Origin: Apostichopus japonicus
Taxonomy: Eukaryota > Echinodermata > Holothuroidea > Aspidochirotida > Stichopodidae
Direction of reading: 5' to 3'
DNA: 64,000 bases
Assembly: GCF_037975245.1 (NCBI RefSeq)
Contig: NC_092567.1
Coordinates: 21,920,376-21,984,375 of the forward strand
The translations under genes were made by a program, and so were the position numbers. Below, piece after piece: positions 36,971-44,945 of the stretch. Positions within the stretch are counted from its first letter, which is position 1. The number at the start of each line of letters is the position of its first letter. Under the pieces are notes generated by a model that saw nothing but the letters and a program-made list of their open reading frames with translations, had not been told where the DNA came from and ran no database searches.

Positions 36971-39641
36971 TATATATTCTTCAAAGAGAAAGAATGTGTC
37001 CTGTGGATATTTCCTAGCAGGGATGTGGATAAATGAGTGTGGCAGTATTGGGATGGAGACTTTTATGGTTGTCACATCTTTACAGGAGGGGGTAGAACTC
37101 TTTGTGATTGACACAAAAGTTCTTCAGGGATATAAATGAGCCTAGGATATTCATAGATAATAGATGATTAAACGTTAAATGATTTGTGGTATTGTCTTAA
37201 ATATATATTATCATTAAGATACAAGCAGAAGAGGAATTCACGATTATTTAAGAGCTAAATAAAAAAGTGTTCCATGTAATATTTTTATTTTTCTCATACC
37301 TTCCGTACAGCAACCTCTCCTGGCTTCCTCGGGTTGGGTTTGTAATTCCAGTTAGGAGGTGGTGACCATGGTGATCAAACCTTATCAATCTACAATACCA
37401 AGATCAAAAAGACAAAAAATGACAAAATGAAAAACAAAATGGAATAAAACATAAAAACAAGATATAAAAATTATCAAGGTAAATGGTTCTTACTAAGAAA
37501 TGAGCAGGGATTTGGTATGCATGGTTTGAAAGACATGCTTGCCATATATATATTTTTTTTTTCTTGGTTATTTCTAATGCAGTGTTTTGTTTTCTGAATA
37601 ATTTTGTCCTTCAAATTTCAAGGGCGGAACATCCTCTGGGTTGAGAAAGATCATCTTTTAGAGGAAAAAGGTTAACACCTTACAGATTGGATAGCTTTGA
37701 TTTATAGGACCAAAAAAAAAAAAAAAACACAAGGGCATTAAAATGATCCCAGAAGAACTTTTTTCAAAGCAGAGGGAATACATCTTAGCAAATTCTAAAA
37801 CTTACAAAGCATGGATATTGAATTTTGCCAAACATACTCGTCTCAGACCAGGGGACTCCCACTATCCGGTATCATATCCCAAATTGCTATCCAAGTATGA
37901 ACGAATTGCTGAACAAATCCCAAAAATGTATTCAAAACCATTGTTTTCAATATTTTATAAATAAGAAAATGCATTGATGTGACAATATTAGCTATGTAAA
38001 ATGTAAACACTATATTATTCCCACATAATGTGCATCCCCCTTCCCCCCTCCTATTGGACGTTGTAGATTTAAAGGACTGCTGTATAGACCTCAACTGTAC
38101 CACACTATCATGGAAAAGTTTCTTGAGATTACGTAATCGACCTGCCTTGGTAATAAAATGACCTCTTTTTACCAATTAGTCTGCAATGCCTGCCACATAT
38201 TTTTTCTTTTATGATGGTCTTTGTCTGAATGCTGTATGATCAACTACACTGTAGACATGAACATATTTCCACACAGTGTTTAGACGGAGAGCCTAAAGGT
38301 GTTAACAAGCTATTCAGGCTCATTGTAGTGCCTGAGGTCGATTTACGATCGTGGCAGGTCGATTACGTAATCACAAAACTTTCCTAGCTATAGCGTGCTA
38401 TAATTGGAGCCAATAAAGTAGATCTTTATGGGTGCAAACTTTGACAGGTAAGTGAGAAGCCATGCACATGTACATCTTGAAATTACCAAGCATCATTATT
38501 ATTATTATTATTTATTATTATACCGAATGTACTCTTCAGATGATGATGTGGCAACTGTTTGTATGGGTTGCTTCTGACTCCAGTCCCAGAGTAAGACTTC
38601 ATTACCAGTTGCTATTGCGAGGAGTCTTTCGTACGGATGAAAGGAGAGCGAAGTTATCGTTGTTCCTTTCTCTGAATTCCAGACTTCACTCCTTCCCTGT
38701 CATAAATACACCGCAGAATGAAAGATTTAAACAACAAGAATAATAATAATATTCACACAGACTGCAAAATTGCAACCTCTATGTGAGTATTAAGGTTATT
38801 ATGCAGTAAGAACAAGAAAAGTTTTCTTGAGCCACTATCAGACGACGAATTTGGACGGTTGCATATCCGTGTACGTAACTTAACGAGCAGCCGATATTAT
38901 ATTGACACAAACACTATCCTGGGCACTTTATACCAAGAGCCATAAGACCTATGAATTGTTATACTGATGCTAAGTACTTAAACAAATTCCTTTTTTCACT
39001 TAGTCCACAAATTCTCTAATAACCACCTGTTAAACCTCTTCACTAACTGGCCCAAATCAAAATGACCCTTCATAAATCGCCAAAATTTAGTAACCTCTTT
39101 GCATGGGTGATTATCAATTCTGATTGCATTTGTCAAATATGGTGGGATTATATCATCATTAAGCAAAAAAAAGCATACCAAATTTGTATAGTAACTTCTG
39201 ATGAACAAACTTCCTATACTTCATGCCACAAGTGCAAAGAAATTTAAATCGAGCCTATCATGTAAACTTGATAAAACAACCACCTCTAGTGTATGATTTT
39301 GTAATACATTACATATTAATAGCAGTCATAAGGAATCCAAAAAACAAAACACGACAGAAGACAAGATCTCAAGATGAGACTCACAGCAAAGTCCTTACCT
39401 GCAAGTCCCATACTCGCACTTGGCCTCCCAGACAACCAGAGGCAAGCAGTTCATTGGACGATGGATGAAAGTTTAAGCACCACACTGATCTTGGATGACC
39501 CCTCAAGGTTTGAATACATTCCATAGAAGGGAGTTTACATATTTTGATCTTATGGTTTCCATGTGAAGATGCCAGTAGGCTACCGTCATGGCTAAAAACA
39601 ATCATAAAAGTTGATCGCAAATTCTCTCCAGTTAGAATAGG
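25311..39641 (-). CDS. AMBRA1: AMBRA1 (autophagy and CUL4 adaptor), lacking only the first exon(s)
   Basis: Eleven exons in consistent phase: 39641-39399, 38696-38524, 37389-37300, 36887-35953, 35294-35138, 32831-32740, 30069-29956, 29158-28979, 27958-27864, 26739-26543 and 26316-25311. They encode about 1093 residues. AMBRA1 binds DDB1 as a CRL4 substrate receptor (D-type cyclins) and acts with Beclin-1/VPS34 in autophagy. Its WD40 propeller is split, and here the two halves are also separate: the first half in exons 1-3 (GCLGGQVRVWDLQ), the second half in exons 6-10 (HRLQWWKFKDNNLPDIS, GFVYGTDKGDLRICRP). Between them is a disordered insert of about 390 residues, shorter than the roughly 650 in human. 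The last exon carries two TQT motifs 11 residues apart, as in vertebrate dynein light chain binding sites. The residues before the first propeller strand, including the start codon, were not found. Confidence 0.93.
26543..26739 (-). CDS. AMBRA1: AMBRA1 exon: last propeller blade
   Basis: Reads PMVMICSLTDPTALAGTI, then AKWVPTLGAGFVYGTDKGDL and RICRP. This aligns with [20 protein letters not shown], the signature of the final blade. It passes straight into the last exon, so the WDQL stretch (the LC3-interacting motif of human AMBRA1) that follows RP in vertebrates is absent from this model. Confidence 0.93.
26806..27162 (-). mobile_element. TTAA-type MITE, copy 1 (full length)
   Basis: About 357 bp in an AMBRA1 intron, homologous on the opposite strand to 48364-48726. 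Its ends are imperfect inverted repeats of the AGGGTGTGAAGACTC / AGGCATTGAAGACTC type. TTAA flanks the 26802 side; the other side reads TTTA, one change from TTAA. TTAA targets are the signature of piggyBac-family elements. No transposase is present. Confidence 0.65.
27250..27795 (+). repeat. T-rich retroelement remnant with L2/V-SINE-like tail
   Basis: A T-rich tract contains a diverged internal duplication (ATTATCGTTTAGTAT near 27324 and 27608). It ends in GTAAAGCGCTTTGAGCAGC, then GCGCTATATGAATATTATTA and a run of ATT. That ending is the well-known conserved 3' tail of L2-clade LINEs and their SINEs. No coding part remains. Confidence 0.5.
27864..27958 (-). CDS. AMBRA1: AMBRA1 exon: second propeller half
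   Basis: Reads ADAITLSISPSCDNLLVGV, equivalent to PNAISVSLSPMGRYVMVGL in human. The donor is GCA|GTAAGT. A LINE/SINE tail ends only about 70 bp downstream of this exon. Confidence 0.92.
28979..29158 (-). CDS. AMBRA1: AMBRA1 exon: second propeller half
   Basis: Reads ILVPCCKLYSDASCDISPD and then KFVVTFVPYSFPDQFVVAG, ending FSKKFG split after its first base. YSDASCDISPD matches the conserved YNDASCDISADG block. The exon is 180 bp, with phase 1 on both sides. Confidence 0.93.
29485..29690 (-). pseudogene. AMBRA1: Partial duplicate of an AMBRA1 exon and intron
   Basis: This segment repeats parts of two places in the same gene. 29517-29604 matches the exon at 29956-30069 (HRLQWWKFKDN is still readable, followed by a one-base shift and a stop). 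29605-29690 matches intron sequence at about 31157-31250. The copy lacks the exon's acceptor half and the minisatellite that now separates the two source parts. A MITE has inserted at its left-to-right end (29695). Confidence 0.75.
29695..29885 (+). mobile_element. TTAA-type MITE, copy 2 (truncated)
   Basis: The first half of the MITE is preceded by TTAA (29691-29694) and ends abruptly after CACAACACAGTG, where a duplicated AMBRA1 intron segment starts. The paralogous sequence at about 31243-31250 reads GCATCAAAC with no element, which is an empty-site comparison supporting insertion at TTAA. Confidence 0.7.
29956..30069 (-). CDS. AMBRA1: AMBRA1 exon: second propeller half, first strand
   Basis: Reads DAFRGRWSNPAVANNI and HRLQWWKFKDNNLPDIS, closely matching the conserved YRLQWWDFTKFDLPEIS of vertebrates. 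The acceptor ATTTTCAG and donor AATG|GTAAAG are clear. A dead partial duplicate of this exon lies about 370 bp further downstream in gene sense (29517-29604). Confidence 0.93.
30363..31117. repeat. 25-bp minisatellite, about 30 copies
   Basis: The unit is of the GATATTAATTAACCTTTCAC plus ATTTC type, inside an AMBRA1 intron. Most units carry TTTCACATTT; a central block from about 30650 to 30840 carries TTTCGCATTT instead. A few units are shortened. Every intact unit contains the palindrome TTAATTAA. It has no spacer diversity and is not a CRISPR array. Confidence 0.95.
32740..32831 (-). CDS. AMBRA1: AMBRA1 exon: lead-in to second propeller half
   Basis: A 92-bp exon reading RRSGHRRHAEDDSPTFPQGE and ending in RTLINQALA, which corresponds to the VNRVLAGAV segment before the second WD40 half in human AMBRA1. 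Phase is kept on both sides. Confidence 0.88.
32971..33137. repeat. Tandem duplicate of a 78-bp unit
   Basis: Two adjacent copies start GAGGAATTAATCCA at 32971 and 33049. Both contain TTCCAAATGACCTTTCAA and end in a C-rich block. Located in an AMBRA1 intron. The open frames across it are repeat-derived. Confidence 0.8.
33286..33803. repeat. Old degenerate tandem repeat, period about 62 bp
   Basis: The motif AAGGACACTATGGCAG, in nine variants, recurs near 33286, 33369, 33422, 33488, 33554, 33616, 33671, 33724 and 33791. Between motifs is a looser AGCTGAGCAA / AATTCTAT pattern. The decay suggests an ancient satellite patch in the AMBRA1 intron. Confidence 0.6.
34290..34680. repeat. Homopurine tract of about 390 bp
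   Basis: The plus strand is almost only G and A, built from GGGA/GGAAGA/GAGG variants. The long pyrimidine-side open frame is a composition artefact. Tracts of this kind can form triplex (H-DNA) structures. It lies in an AMBRA1 intron. Confidence 0.85.
35138..35294 (-). CDS. AMBRA1: AMBRA1 exon: basic segment of the disordered insert
   Basis: The acceptor TCTTTCAG and donor ATCAG|GTAACA bound a 157-bp exon that is rich in Arg and Gly (GARRALPSQLHSTAGGRRAL, later SRLSRFGFARTAI). The final part and the following intron are also present in the inverted copy at about 41760-42110. Confidence 0.9.
35953..36887 (-). CDS. AMBRA1: AMBRA1 exon: large disordered insert
   Basis: A 935-bp exon of low-complexity, Ser/Pro/acidic sequence. 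It contains MEDDVPTEPDTFPEP, a basic patch (RVVRVRRSYDGPELVQVRV) and a serine run (SSSSSSNSN). It forms most of the flexible region between the propeller halves. A TA-dinucleotide run lies in the intron just before its acceptor. This exon is the source of the inverted partial copy at 40.0-42.1 kb. Confidence 0.9.
36928..36968. repeat. TA microsatellite
   Basis: A pure TA run of about 40 bp lies just upstream of the large AMBRA1 exon. A shorter TA run stands in the matching place next to the inverted copy (40011-40025). Confidence 0.9.
37300..37389 (-). CDS. AMBRA1: AMBRA1 exon: end of first propeller half
   Basis: Thirty codons reading RLIRFDHHGHHLLTGITNP, equivalent to the VRLVRFDPLGHYLLTAI strand of human AMBRA1, and ending GSQERLLYG. 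The acceptor TTGTAG and donor AAG|GTATGA are in phase with the neighbours. Confidence 0.92.
38524..38696 (-). CDS. AMBRA1: AMBRA1 exon: WD40 blade 3
   Basis: The exon reads GRSEVWNSEKGTTITSLSFH, then RLLAIATGNEVLLWDWSQ, and ends in EEYIR split in phase 2. The S-E-x-W, SFHP and WDWS positions match vertebrate AMBRA1. The donor (CG|GTATAA) is weak but keeps the frame into the next exon. Confidence 0.9.
39399..39641 (-). CDS. AMBRA1: AMBRA1 exon: first WD40 blades
   Basis: The acceptor TTTGCAG and the donor CTTGCAG|GTAAGG bound 81 codons in phase 0. They read PILTGENLRSTFM, then SLLASSHGNHKIKICKL, GHPRSVWCLNFHP and GCLGGQVRVWDLQ. This matches the start of the AMBRA1 propeller in order and spacing, including the WD dipeptide. 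The methionine far upstream in the same frame lies in the intron and is not the start. Confidence 0.93.
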
Positions 39642-39969
39642 CTGCAAACGAATCAAAACATTGGTTTTGTTTTTATTTAGTTTATTTCCAATTTTTGTAT
39701 AAATTGATAAAATTGACAAAGAATCACAATGATATCAGAAGATGGCCATGCAAGTTAAAAAGGTAACTATCCTCAGTTTAGGTTCACACTGTAATTTTAA
39801 TTGGATGTAGCATGGTGGCCGGTTCATAATTGACGCACTTATAATTTGATCAACGATGTCTATCAAGGATAAAATCCAAACCACTTGACTGTATGAGTTT
39901 TTTCATATTCGTAGTTCCTCAGAAATGTAATGATCTCAAAATATTTATTGTTCTGTGCCTACGCAACGT

Positions 39970-39996
39970 ACAACTGAGCAGAACTTGACCACAAAA
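39970..39996 (+). repeat. 27-bp direct repeat, left copy
   Basis: It is identical to 42164-42190, starting ACAACTGAGC and ending ACCACAAAA. The pair brackets the inverted AMBRA1 copy like a long target-site duplication. Confidence 0.9.
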
Positions 39997-40055
39997 CATT
40001 TTTTTTTAAATATATATATATATATGGTAATGACTAAACAGACACATTGCAATCT

Positions 40056-42130
40056 TTCAAAGTTGAGCTTTTCTGATTTTTCTTACGAAAGACGGAGTTT
40101 CCCTGGTCAGTTCCCAAGCAAAATGGAGGATGATGTGCCAACAACTGAACCAGATACTTTTCCCAAACCATCATTGGCTGATCCCCCACCGGACAATAGA
40201 CTACCAACCAATGAACAAGCAGAAAACACGGACAGAGATTCCCTGTTAGAAGCTACAAGTGCTGATAGACATGTGACCGATCATGTGACTGGGATTAATA
40301 CCCAAGACACTCTGTCTGTTGAATATTCACCATCAGTCACACAGCCAGAAGAGGAACAGCAGCAGAATTCAGTACATTTGGAGACAAATTTGGAAGACGT
40401 GATGGATTATTCGTTGTTTTATTCACATTACTGTGCCCATTTTTATAGATATTTTTATTTTAATGTTCTTTATTGTGGTTTATATCCCTGTCTTATATCA
40501 TTTTTTACTTTTAATGCTGTTGTTATTACTTTTAGGTTTCTTTAGTTTGGTAATTTTATATTCCAGGTATTGGTTCTTTTGTACAGTGCTCTTGAGCATG
40601 TTTTATTTCATGATTACAGCACTTTAATATATGGTATTTATTTATTATTATTTATTTATTATGAAGGAGTTGAAAGGACAACTGCCAGATCAGAGACAGG
40701 AAGTACACCCTCATCATCCAGAACAGAAAACAAACTCTCAAGTCTTTCAAACGTAATTTCTCAAGGGCAGCCTTCATATGACCGCTACAACAACCAGGAT
40801 GCTAATGACGGTGAAGATATCAACCAATCGACAAGGCAGGAAGAGGTCCCCATGGAAACAGGCGACGGCGTTTCACCAGCACGTCAGAGTACGTCTCACA
40901 CAAGTTTTCCTGACCAGTAGCAGTCACTCTGGGATATCCTCCCAGAGAACTCCCAACAGAGTGGTTAGAGTCAGGAGGAGCTACGATGGACCCTAGCTTG
41001 TTCAAGTCAGAGTCATATCCGAGATTGTCCAGCTCAGAGTCATATCGAGCGGTTTGAAAGTGATGTCGGTGGCGATAGAACTCCCATGTTATTCGTGGAG
41101 GATTTTAGAAACTCAAATTACTCAATCATCATCCGAACGAAGGAAACATTACACGTGCCGGATCTACCGGACAGCCAAACCACCAGCGAACCGCCACTTG
41201 CTAGAGTGTTGAACTTTGACAGTAGCTCCTCCTCCTCCAGCGATAGTAACGTCCCTCCAACAACCAAAGTGCTAATGACGGTGAAGATATCAACCAATCG
41301 ACAAGGCAGGAAGAGGAAACATTACATGTGCCGGATCTACCGGACAGCCAAACCATTAGCGAACCGCCACTTGCTAGAGTGTTGAACTTTGACAGTAGCT
41401 CCTACTCCTCCAGCGATAGTAACGTCCCTCCAACAACCAGAGTGCTAATGACGGTGAAGATATCAACCAACTGACGAGGCAGGAAGAGGAAACATTACAC
41501 GTGCCGAATGTAACGGACAGCCAAACCACTAGCGAACCGCCACTTGCTAGAGTGTTGAACTTTGACAGTAGCTCCTCCTCCAGCGATAGTAACGTCCCTC
41601 CAACAACCAGAGTGCTAATGACGGTGAAGATATCAACCAATCGACAAGGCAGGAAGAGGAAACATTACACATGCCGAATGTAACGGACAGCCAAACCACT
41701 AGCGAACCGGCACTTTGTAGAGTGTTGAACTTTGACAGTAGCTCCTCCTCCAGTGATAAGGGGGGTTTCATCAGAAACAGGTCGAAGGTCAAGGCTCTCC
41801 AGGTTTGGATTTGCCCGTACGGCCATCAGGTAACAATTGACAAACCTTTCAATTATTATATGAAGCTATTTAATCAGAAAATTAATTTAATGAAACACAT
41901 TTTTGGAATATTAAGTTGCACGGACCATTTTCAAGTGTTTGGTGTCCATAGCAAAGGGAAGTTTCATGCTACCATCGCACTTCATATTAGACAGCTATTT
42001 GGATAACACTAGCGTACCTCTCTCTGACACCTTATAAATAACAGCAACTTTACTGCTGTTTGTGTCTGGCAAAATTCACTTAGTAAAGTCATGAGAAAGT
42101 CAGTTACTTTAAAAAAAGTAATTAAAAAAA
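40056..42130 (+). pseudogene. AMBRA1: Inverted partial AMBRA1 copy
   Basis: It is homologous to the minus-strand block 36920-34850: the intron end and acceptor, the large disordered-region exon, the end of the next exon and about 270 bp of its following intron. MEDDVPTTEPDTFPKP, RVVRVRRSYDGP and the serine run are recognisable. It is broken: a deletion removes the part after the ARQS block and shifts the frame, and the GAG after SYDGP is TAG. It carries extra sequence of about 520 bp near 40321-40840 absent from the parent, and an internal tandem amplification (41246-41758). Because intron sequence is included, it is not a simple processed copy. Confidence 0.88.
41246..41758 (+). repeat. Three tandem 170-173-bp units within the AMBRA1 copy
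   Basis: Units begin GTAACGTCCCTCCAACAACC at 41246 and 41419 and close variants at 41589, with a partial unit before. Each fuses a piece of the exon around GTGCTAATGACGGTGAAG (also seen once at 40800) to the ATTACACGTGCCG...serine-run piece. The repeats are over 90% alike by eye, so amplification is younger than the duplication. Confidence 0.88.
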
Positions 42131-42163
42131 TAAGTTAAAAACAAAAGAAATGTTAACAAAAAA

Positions 42164-42190
42164 ACAACTGAGCAGAACTTGACCACAAAA
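42164..42190 (+). repeat. 27-bp direct repeat, right copy
   Basis: Perfect match to 39970-39996. It is preceded by an A-rich stretch at the end of the inverted AMBRA1 copy. Confidence 0.9.
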
Positions 42191-42450
42191 TGTCTGCCGT
42201 ATCAAGTTCTTTCATACCCCGAAATTGACACATTCGTTGATAAGCTCACTGTAATTTTTGTGCAAGAATACATCCATTGACTCTGGATGCTGTTTGCTAT
42301 GTTCTCAGCCTCTAAGCCTCAGACAGGTCAGGTCCCAGACAGGGTCTTAGCCAGAAATTTCAAATAGGGTGTCTCATCTGTTACTGATTGCTCAGGAGAC
42401 TATCCATCTGGCGCGAAGTAAAATCCCGGTAGATTTAGATTATTTATACA

Positions 42451-42975
42451 ATGAAGCTAATTTGGAAGGACAGGAACATCACCCTCCGGTCGAATATCCG
42501 ACTGATGCGCTCCCTTGTCACCTCCATATTTCTCTACGCCTGTGAGTCATGGACCCTGACAGCAGACATCGAAAGGAGGACATAAGCTGTAGAAATGAGA
42601 TGTTTCCGCAGACTCCTCAACATATCCTACTGGGACCACATCTCCAATCAAGAAGTGAGGAAAAGAATTGGCCAGGCTATCGGGCCCTATGATGACCTCC
42701 TCACCATTGTGAAAAAACGCAAATTGAGATGGTATGGCCATGTCACAAGATCGACAGGACTGGCTAAGACGATCCTGCAGGGCATGGTACCGGGAGGAAG
42801 AAGGAGAGGCAGACAGAGGAAAAGATGGGAGGACAACATCCCAGAGTGGACGGGCCTCAAACTGCCTCATGCCCTTCGAGAGGCCGAGGACAGGAAGACG
42901 TGGAGAGAAATAGTTGGGAGGGCATCTGTGGCACCCCTACGGTCTACCAGACTCCGGGATAGGTGAGGTGAGGAT
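42451..42975 (+). mobile_element. 3' end of a LINE reverse-transcriptase ORF, inactive
   Basis: Reads SIFLYACESWTLTADIERR, a TAA stop (42583-42585), then AVEMRCFRRLLNISYWDH, KRKLRWYGHVTR, GRQRKRWEDNI and a final TGA at 42964. This is the typical C-terminal part of endonuclease/reverse-transcriptase LINEs of marine invertebrates. It is truncated at the 5' side and has an in-frame stop where a Gln codon is expected. It ends at a GGTGAGGTGAGG tail. It can no longer transpose by itself. Confidence 0.85.
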
Positions 42976-43387
42976 ACAATGAGAGAAAAGTGTTTTTTGA
43001 AATAGGTAGCATAAATTATAAATCTAGGCAGACGAAAACAAAAATATTATTATGGACTTCGTATAAAACTTGAGAGTGGCACTACGGTTACTATAAATGC
43101 TATTATCTGTGTTTCCCGCATTTCGTTGCAGCAGTGGAGCTTTTGATTTATGTGCGGTGTAACAGTGGTCACATGACTAATTCACCTAGTATTATGATTA
43201 GACATAACCATTTAGTGGCATGATGGTTGCAGTATTTCATGGATATTTTAGTTCTAGCAAACTGCACCACAATTTCAACAAATTTAGGTTGCCTACTGTA
43301 TTGTTGCTAGTTATATTTGAAGATGCATCAATCAATTATGAACGTGTGTCAATTATGAAGCCTTTACTATAAATAATTCGAAGTGAT

Positions 43388-43441
43388 TATTCGCAGGGCA
43401 GCCCGGCTAATAACGTACACAGACACCTTATTCGCAGGGCT
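43388..43441. repeat. Stray copy of the 42-bp repeat unit
   Basis: ATTCGCAGGGC occurs twice here, with AATAACGTACACAGACACC between. It is related to the array at 44468-44680, about 1 kb away. Confidence 0.55.
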
Positions 43442-44467
43442 GTGACGATTTTGAAAATAGTTTTATTATTGGCTTTCGATGACATCATTTTTGATGTGAT
43501 GCCATTCATTTGACCTCTGCACCTTAACGGCGCGCAAACCCGAAGTTCTTTCATGTCTTTCAGTTTCAGAATCAGATTCACCGTCTTTGCCATTTTTTTA
43601 TGGAGCCCTAGGGGCCTAGGCCCTAAGTCTAAGTTCTAACGTAGGTAGCCTAGCCTAAAATACATGTCGTAAGCCTTTCTGTTAGGCTAGGCTAAATGGA
43701 CTGATCAATGGCTAAATGTTTTCCCATCCACCCCTGCCCCAGGAAACTGGCTCATTAGGAAATTTCTCGGGTCCCCACACTGATATCAATTTCAAAATGT
43801 GTATGAGGCAAAAGCCAATTTCAGGGACATCAAATATCATATGTTAAGGGTCCCAGATTTATGAGATGCAAAAAGTGCTTCTGAAAAGTCAGTTTTGGGG
43901 TCCTCAATTATGCCAATCTTTATGGCCCCATAACGTCAAATAAAGGTTCTACTGAAGCCATATTTGAGGGGCTTAAAAAGCCGGTTTTGCTATTGATACT
44001 AGTCAGTTTAGGGGCCTTGAAGAAGCCAACCTTTTGGGCCCAAATAGTCTTAGCCACTTCATAAGCTAATTTTTGGAACCCCAGCAGTTCAATTTTAAGT
44101 TTATCTTGGGATTCCCCAAAAGCCGACATTGCCTGAAAGCCAATATGGTCAAGGGTGTGACACCCCCCCCCCCCCCCACACACACACCTTTACATGCACA
44201 TTAGCAGTCACTCTGCAAAAACAATGGTAAAAATGAGGGATGACATTTTTTTATGTTGGTGGTACTAATGCTAGACTGGTTCAATCATAAGGCCCTAGGC
44301 TCCCAAAACTAATCCTAGCAGCATTAAGATAGGACTCCCAAAGGTCAATAAATTCTTTAAAATATAGGGGCTCCCAATTAAGACTCTCCAAAAGCCAGCT
44401 GGTGCCCAAAAAGCAAAGTCAAATAGCCCCAGAAGTTACCGAGCCAGTTAACCCAGTCTAAGACTGC

Positions 44468-44680
44468 CCTGTGAATAAGGTGTATGTGTTTGGCTATTCG
44501 CAGGGCTGCCCTATGAATAAGGTGTATGTGTCTAGCTATTCGCAGGGCAACCCTGTGAATAAGGTGTATGTGTCTGGCTATTCGCAGGGCAGCCCTGTGA
44601 ATAAGGTGAATGTGTCTGGCTATTTGCAGGGCAGCCCTGCGAATACGATGTTTGTGTCCGGCTATTCGCAGGGCTGCCCT
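44468..44680. repeat. 42-bp tandem repeat, about five units
   Basis: The unit contains GAATAAGGTGTATGTG and GGCTATTCGCAGGGC. Because 42 is divisible by three, both strands stay open (14-residue repeats such as NKVYVSGYSQG on plus). Each unit begins and ends with inverted GCCCTG...CAGGGC. I regard it as a VNTR, not a gene. Confidence 0.85.
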
Positions 44681-44711
44681 GCTTATAAGCCCCACCTAAA
44701 TAATTAGGCCA

Positions 44712-44945
44712 TGGCTATTCTTACGACTAGTCGTAACAATTATTTATAAACTATTCTTACGACATCGGCGAATTCATGCGAATTCAAAGTAAATAAAGCA
44801 ACTGCGCATGTAGTAGGGGTAACCCTAACCCTAACCGGAAATTATTGTTACTCCTGGTCGTAAAAATAGTACTCCTAGTCGTAAAAATAGCAACTGCGCA
44901 TGCGCAAAAGGTCATTATTGTTACGACTAGTCGTAAGAATAGCCA
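44712..44945. mobile_element. 234-bp element with perfect 29-bp inverted ends
   Basis: 44712-44740 and 44917-44945 are exact reverse complements. Each end contains the perfect 16-bp palindrome TTACGACTAGTCGTAA, so each end can also fold on itself. Inside are two ACTGCGCATG copies, two GTCGTAAAAATAG copies and a telomere-like stretch. There is no coding capacity. No clear target duplication is seen. Confidence 0.7.
44820..44836. repeat. Interstitial telomere-like repeat
   Basis: TAACCCTAACCCTAACC, about 2.5 units of the animal telomere repeat on the C strand, inside the 234-bp element. It may be chance. Confidence 0.6.

Noticed and set aside
39955-41006. A second functional AMBRA1-like gene on the plus strand
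   Set aside because: Frame break by deletion and a nonsense change (GAG to TAG after SYDGP), no propeller exons, and a rearranged end make it a pseudogene fragment.
42547-42870. Minus-strand open frame opposite the LINE fragment
   Set aside because: It is a shadow of the plus-strand reverse-transcriptase frame, which has the recognisable motifs.
44378-44707. Repetitive 14-residue-period proteins on both strands
   Set aside because: A 42-bp tandem repeat keeps frames open on both strands; there is no start, splice or domain evidence.
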